Assembly (NCBI RefSeq): GCF_030936135.1
Contig: NC_082595.1
Coordinates: 100,853,334-100,917,333 of the forward strand
Direction: 5' to 3'
Origin: Gavia stellata
Lineage: Eukaryota > Chordata > Aves > Gaviiformes > Gaviidae
DNA: 64,000 nucleotides
Shown here: positions 59,224 through 64,000 of the stretch, piece after piece
Numbering within the stretch: the first letter of the stretch is position 1
Layout of the letters: every line of letters starts with the position of its first letter
The notes under the pieces: generated by a model
Told to the model about the DNA's origin: nothing
The model's input: only the letters and a program-made list of their open reading frames with translations
The model's database searches: none
Program-made: the position numbers and the translations under genes

Positions 59224-62200
59224 CTACAGGGAGAAGAGACACATACAGAAGTCTGTTATGTTACAACAGCAGTATGCTTGGTATTGCAGTAGTGTAACTT
59301 AAGATTGACACCAACCTCCGCTAGTCGTTTTCCTTCCTAACAAGCACTGCTCCAGATGATGCTTGCCCATGTGGATGTGGTTCTGCACCGCGGTCTAGAC
59401 AGTGAGACATTTCAGCAGTTAATTTTCTGTACAACACACACTCGGACTAGGAGTCTGTCATCTGACACAGCTCCTGACAGCATGTGCCATATTACTGAGC
59501 AAAGATTTAGGAGTGGTTTGAGAAGTGCCTGTTTTCTTACCAAAACTGTGTTTCCCAGGATTGCATCTCCTTGGACAAAGAAAGCCTGAAGGCTGTTGCA
59601 TAGTGCTGCAGATCACAACACTGCAGTGGAAATACAGCTACAAGACAAGAATATTTATATTATGTGTAGGGAAGTCTTATTTGGCAAACATCTGATATGT
59701 CTACTCACCCCAAAGGAAATGAACTGAACACTGGTAAGTGGCTTTTTTTATTTACTGCTCTTACAGTGCTATGCCTTCAAGGAGGTGGCTAATAGCTCCA
59801 GGCAGCACCTGGCTAGCTGAGATCTTACACAGCATTTGCTGCATGCACCACTCCAGGCTCACATATTGGGACTGCTGACAGCACACAACAGACCAGAGAC
59901 ATCTCACCTGCTCTTGTAACAGAGTTGTGCCTTGTACAAAGGTGAACATCCTCACTTCAAATCTCTTTAGGTGCTGAGGAAATTTTACTCTGAGACTATA
60001 GTTAACTTCATGGAAGACCGTTCTGTAGGAGTCTTCGCTGTTTTCACACCTTTTTGGGAAAGTGAAAGACACCGTATTTAATTTAAACCTTCATCACTTC
60101 AACCGGATCTTTAAACGAGTCAAGGAGATGGACTATGGAGGAACTTCCCTCTCCATTTTCCTCTGGCCATAGGGGTATGGATAGACCCTCCCCCATTCAC
60201 GGTCCCTGCCTTTGGCCGCTGTCAGGGTTGCTTCTTGTTCTTTCTTTCCAGCTGGAAGCTGTTAGCTAGAAGTACTTCTGGCCTCCCCCATGACCTGCTG
60301 CCAGCAGAAGGCATAGCCACTGTGCTGACACCGACATGCGCTCCACAGCCTAGCAGCAGTTGCACAGTCAGGACAAAACAATGCACCCAAGCTGACTTCT
60401 GTCCTCTTCCCCTTTCCTCCCAGCTGAGGTAAGGGGCCTTGTGCTGAACAGTTACCAAATACAGAGGGGAAGCCCTCTTTACCCATTTATAAGGATGGGC
60501 CACTGTGGAAGGCTGTCCTGGCTTTGGGAGTTTGTAGCCCAACAGTCATCCAGGTTTAGTTCCAGTCTTGCATCTTTAGGCTGGAGCAGTTCAACTTCAA
60601 AATACAGTGCCTCTCTCAGGTACTTTACCACTGGATATTCCGATTCCTGATAGGGTTCTGAATAGGATTTCTCTGGAAGAGAGTATGATGTTAGAGTTAC
60701 CTTTTTGCAGAGTAAGCATTCATAAACTCTCTGCTTCAGTCTTCTTTCCACCACCATTTACCCTGGCACAGTAATGATAAAATCAGGGAGAGCATATGGA
60801 TGTCAGCAAATGGGGACAGGATGGCAGAAAAGTAAGCGGTGGTAACAAAAGCAAAGATCTGAACTGTATTCCTTGGCTCTGAGGATCCAGAAGAGAGACA
60901 TTCCTCCTTCTGCAAAAGCCCATTGGAGTAAGATGCTCATGCAAAACTGTCTCTAGAAATGTACTAAAATAAAAATGCATCAGAGACACTCCAGCCAGGG
61001 TGAGGGTTTGGTTTAGGCTTCAGTTAGTCCTTTCTGCCAGTGTAGTTGCCATTTTACACTAGTATTACATGTAGCTTCCTTCTCTGACAGAGGTTACTGT
61101 TATTTCTGTCAGCACTAACTCTGCTTAGCAACACTTAGGGAGTTGATAGGGGAGAGAAGCTGACATCACATCCACTACACAAAACTTTTAGCATGCCCAG
61201 ACCAAGCAGGAAAGCCACATGTGTTTGTGATGCTAAGTCTGACCCACTATACATACTTGACCATTTGTATTGCATTCTGGAATGGAAAACCTCCGTTAGA
61301 GGCCTTAAAAAGGTTTCTACTTCATCCTTGGAAATACTCAAAAGCTGTCTGGACATGGTCCTGAGCAACGTGCTCTAGGTGGCCCTGCATGAGCAGGGGG
61401 GTTGGACAAGATGACCTTCAGAGGTCCCTTCTAACCTCAACCACTCTGATTCTGTGAAGTCTGATCTAAGTGTTACCTTTGAAAAGCTTCAATGAAAGAG
61501 CAAGAGAGCCAAACCCTGGCTTAATACTCGGTGGTGGGTTCTTCTTTGATTCATATCGGACATCAACAGTCTGCTTGATGGCATACGAACATACAAATTT
61601 CAATCTGAGGGAAGAGGTTTAGCATTAGATTTTAGAAACCAGAATACCTTGGACAACCTTCTTCTAGGGAATGACACTTACTGGTATACTGGCGTATCAT
61701 TGCCAGGTCTGAAATAGAGTACGTCGTTTTCATATGTCATAGTTGTGCTATTGAACTGAAAAATACACATCATTACAAACAGGACAGTTACATTAGAGCT
61801 TACTTTGGTTTTGACACAATATCCACATCCTTTTACTTGACTGGCAGATTGCACTGAGCACAGTACACTTAGGAATGGCCAGTAATTTCTGGCCAACAGC
61901 CCTACGCCTGCTGAACCAAAGCTGATAACAGCTGACAGCTATGCCATAGTCAAGAAGAAACAGTTTATTAGCTAACAATACCTTGAACATGACAAACACC
62001 ACAGAAAACACCTCTGAAAAAAGAGCTCAGTTGTTTCTGTCAACAGAATCAGTGTCTAGCATGAGATGCAACACCCTCAGAAGCAAGCTGCATTTGTGGT
62101 AACCTGAATTTGAGCATGAGCTGATCCTTTGTTATTTTGTATCTGTTTTCTATTTATGCAGCATGTAGGTGGCAGGAACAAGACCCATGCTAGTCTTGAG

Positions 62201-64000
62201 CCAGGTAGTCATTAGCAACACCTGACCAGCTTCTGCAAGACATATGAGTATATATCAACAGCATAAACTCACATTCAAGTCCATTAATATAAAACTCAGA
62301 GGTGTCAAACTGAAGGCTGGTTTCAGAAAACACCTCTGACCTTGAAACCTGTTTTTACCAAATAAGAACTTCTGCCCAACTGAATTTATTATCCTCAGAA
62401 AAGGACTGTAGTTATACTACTTATCAAAAAAGTCAGCTGTGACCTTCTTGCAGCTTCTGCTCAACTCTGAACTTGTGCCAGTTCTAGTAATAACCCTACC
62501 CCAACACAGAGTAAACTTTATGTGACTAAGCCCTTACCTTTCTACTTGTTCCACAAGTGTTCACATTGAACTTGAAGGTTGCAGTCTTGTCTGTCACTAG
62601 ACTGGGTTTGCACTCTCTGTCCCTCAAGACAAGCAGGCTGGTGTCCAGGTCTGCAACTCCTACCAATTTCACTGCAGTAACAACCACAGTGCCATTGGGC
62701 AGGCACTCTGAAAGAGAAGATACACTTTTCCATACAAATCAGGACTCAAACTCCTTTATTCTGTAGCCTAGCACAACAAAGAAATTCTGCATGGATTTGC
62801 TAGCAAATGCTTTGGCATCTCATAAGGATTAAGTTTTGAGCAAGCCTCTCTTCAGTACTAATACTTGATTTTTCTTCAAGCTAACTGTCAGTAGAGTGTG
62901 CACCACACGGGTGAAGTCTGATTTCACTCACCTTTTTCTTCCCAGGAGATCTCACCCCTCCCAAAGGGATTTTTGTAGCCAAAATATTCAATACATTCAA
63001 TCCAGATGAGGAGCTTTGGAATGACTGATTTATAAGATGACCCTCCCCCTCCTCCCCCAAAAAAAAAAAACAACAAAAACCCCAAAACCACTCTCAAAAA
63101 ACCAACCCACCCAAACCAAAAACCCCAAGCCAACCCCAAAAACATCTTTAAGAGCTTCCTGCTTTTGGAGGTGTGAGGGGAAGTAGAGTTCCCCATCTCC
63201 TTCCTCTGCTCTCGTACTAGACAGGATAGTTGCTCCGATGTGTTGACTTGCTTTGTAGCATATTACTTCGTAGGAAATTTGACAGGCAGATAGGGTATAT
63301 CACACAAATATAAACTCTAGAAACATATCCGACTGCATGGGCTTGTGTGCTTTAGTTACACATCTCAAAGAGTATTAACAGCTAATCCAACATGTCATTA
63401 CGTATTAGTTCTGAAGGTGAAAATCTGCAGGAAATCGAGAAGTCCCTCCTGTTAGCCAAGGTGATGCCATCCTTCAAGGTTAAGTGGAGTGAAGCCTTTA
63501 TTCCAGAGGTATGAAAGTCCTATAGATGACAATCACAGGTTGAAAAAAGAGAATAAAGACACCCTGTTCAACTGAAGTACACAAAGACTAAGAGGGCAGG
63601 TTATCACACGCCAAAGGTAATGGTGCTTGATAGAGGTCAAATCCACAGGAGATTTTTTTTAATCTAGAAGCTACACAAACTCCATTGCATGTACAACTGC
63701 CATTAAAGATAGCTGAGCCTTAAAGTACTTGCAGAATGTTTTTTTTCTTGACTACTGTCAATATTAACCAATGGAAATTAAAGGGTTCTTCTGAGGGCAG
63801 AAAATAGTTCTCCATTAATCCTTTGAAGTCCATCTCAAAGGGAAGTTTTATTTTATGACCTTCAACGGCATAGTGTATCATGTTCATATCTCACAGCTAG
63901 AGCATGCCTTTTAATTGCTACACACTGGCATCCTTACCTCATAGTTCACATGAGGTGAAAGAAAAGGGACACGGATTGCCAAATGAATGCCATTGTCCCT
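59204..64000 (-). CDS. ZPAX: ZP-domain egg-coat protein, probably ZPAX, 3' ten exons (5' end beyond window)
   Basis: ZP proteins polymerise into the egg coat (perivitelline layer in birds). Ten minus-strand exons, listed separately, join in phase to about 330 codons. They cover an upstream beta-rich segment and then a full ZP module. ZP-N has its four cysteines, in ECLPNGT, DRECKPS, NVNTCGTSRKF and LKFVCSYAI. The linker leads to ZP-C with EYPVVKYLREALYFEVEL, LNLDDCWATNS, PQWPILINGCENS and YFHCSVVICS. Sequons NGT, NST and NYS are present. The best fit is ZPAX, the paralogue kept in birds and frogs and lost or degenerate in mammals, which as I recall maps near this locus in chicken. ZPD or ZP2 are less likely. 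The predicted end is short (GEYTDF), with no transmembrane segment and no clear furin site. No internal stops are seen. Confidence 0.85.
59541..59637 (-). CDS. ZPAX: ZPAX exon, end of ZP-C
   Basis: The acceptor is TTGTCTTGTAG. The exon encodes LYFHCSVVICSTMQQ to CPRRCNPGKHSF, the last ZP-C cysteines. The donor is G|GTAAGA. Confidence 0.9.
59908..60049 (-). CDS. ZPAX: ZPAX exon, ZP-C
   Basis: Encodes CENSEDSYRTVFHEVNYSLR to FTFVQGTTLLQEQ. The acceptor is TTCCCAAAAAG and the donor CAG|GTGAGA. It starts one base into a glycine codon, as the previous exon requires. Confidence 0.92.
60483..60672 (-). CDS. ZPAX: ZPAX exon, ZP-C
   Basis: The acceptor, ctaac branch-like sequence then CTCTCTTCCAG, was chosen because it keeps phase. 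The exon encodes KSYSEPYQESEYPVVKYL to LPQWPILING, including LDDCWAT. The donor is GG|GTAAAG. Confidence 0.93.
61285..61458 (+). mobile_element. CR1 LINE 3' end inside ZPAX intron
   Basis: The CR1 tail contains gcatgagcaggggggttgga, gatgaccttcagaggtccct, then ctctgattctgtgaa. It is antisense to the ZP gene and ends only about 18 bases from the splice donor of the neighbouring exon (61477). Confidence 0.88.
61477..61604 (-). CDS. ZPAX: ZPAX exon, end of ZP-N and linker
   Basis: Encodes LKFVCSYAIKQTVDVRY to LALSLKLFK plus one base, with the fourth ZP-N cysteine. The acceptor is CTTCCCTCAG and the donor G|GTAACA. A CR1 tail begins about 18 bases beyond the donor. Confidence 0.92.
61682..61755 (-). 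CDS. ZPAX: ZPAX exon, ZP-N
   Basis: Encodes FNSTTMTYENDVLYF to TPVY plus two bases. It contains an NST glycosylation sequon. The acceptor is GTATTTTTCAG and the donor CA|GTAAGT. Confidence 0.92.
62538..62707 (-). CDS. ZPAX: ZPAX exon, ZP-N
   Basis: Encodes CLPNGTVVVTAVKL to FKFNVNTCGTSRK, the first three ZP-N cysteines. The acceptor is TTCTCTTTCAG and the donor AAG|GTAAGG. It is the strongest ZP signature in the window. Confidence 0.93.
62932..63024 (-). CDS. ZPAX: ZPAX exon before the ZP module
   Basis: Encodes IPKLLIWIECIEYFGYKNP to ISWEEK; donor G|GTGAGT. The acceptor (ATAAATCAG) is preceded by an unusually purine- and G-rich tract and then a T run at 63059-63070, so the splice signal is atypical, although the phase is right. 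Confidence 0.8.
63030..63145. repeat. A/C-rich low-complexity tract in ZPAX intron
   Basis: Irregular runs of A and CCCC blocks on the plus strand (T/G-rich on the gene strand) lie directly upstream of a ZPAX splice acceptor. The G/T tract at 18645-18725 in GEN1 has the same style. Confidence 0.7.
63402..63519 (-). CDS. ZPAX: ZPAX exon
   Basis: Acceptor TCATCTATAG; encodes DFHTSGIKASLHLTLKDG to FSISCRFSPSELI plus one base; donor GTAATG. Its phases fit both neighbours. It looks like part of a region preceding the ZP module. Confidence 0.72.
63938..64000 (-). CDS. ZPAX: ZPAX exon, cut by window edge
   Basis: Encodes RDNGIHLAIRVPFLSPHVNYE and ends GAG|GTAAGG in phase 0. The right part of the exon and all upstream exons lie outside the window. 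Confidence 0.8.

Noticed and set aside
60222-60542. Cysteine-containing minus frames (VHCFVLT..., CATAARLW...) considered as the ZP-C end
   Set aside because: They are out of phase with flanking exons and lack the conserved spacing. The exon at 59541-59637 gives the true YFHC motif.
1-64000. CRISPR arrays, operons and prokaryotic signals
   Set aside because: The window is vertebrate nuclear DNA. No regularly spaced direct repeats of that type are present.

Overview
This is a 64 kb piece of a bird nuclear genome. The evidence is eight CR1 LINE fragments, an avian-type endogenous-retrovirus LTR, old MIR-type SINEs, intron-rich genes with GT-AG splice sites, and the gene order SMC6 - GEN1 - MSGN1 - ZP-domain gene. 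That order fits the segment around human 2p24 and chicken chromosome 3 (from general knowledge, not searched here). All exons below were placed by hand from splice motifs, reading-phase continuity and remembered protein families.

Layout: (1) 1-9.6 kb, minus strand: the 5' part of SMC6 (five coding exons including the Walker A P-loop, plus a probable untranslated first exon). The rest of the gene lies left of the window. (2) 9.4-10.5 kb: a CpG-rich divergent promoter shared by SMC6 (leftward) and GEN1 (rightward). (3) 10.1-31.6 kb, plus strand: a complete, apparently intact GEN1 Holliday-junction resolvase gene with 13 coding exons (958 codons). Its introns hold CR1 fragments and one unusual retroviral structure. 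(4) 31.6-50.0 kb: intergenic DNA with CR1 and MIR copies and a few stretches that resemble conserved regulatory DNA. (5) 50.07-50.58 kb: single-exon MSGN1, the presomitic-mesoderm bHLH factor. (6) 50.6-59.2 kb: intergenic with old SINEs. (7) 59.2-64 kb, minus strand: the 3' ten exons of a zona-pellucida-domain egg-coat gene, best matched to ZPAX and open at the right edge.

The most striking object is in GEN1 intron 9 (25107-26475). Two 620-bp retroviral LTRs, differing at only 4 positions, face each other tail to tail (U5 to U5). The 119-bp spacer between them contains no viral leader or coding sequence. It holds the primer-binding site extended into 66 nt of tRNA-Lys(CUU) complement, including the CCA end, followed by a second tRNA-Lys(UUU)-like 3' fragment facing the other way. 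A 5-bp direct repeat (GCATG) flanks the whole palindrome. This looks like an aberrant reverse-transcription product that was integrated as one unit by its two U3 ends. SMC6 and GEN1 both act in recombination-intermediate processing, so their shared promoter is functionally plausible. MSGN1 and the egg-coat gene are unrelated in function and simply neighbours.
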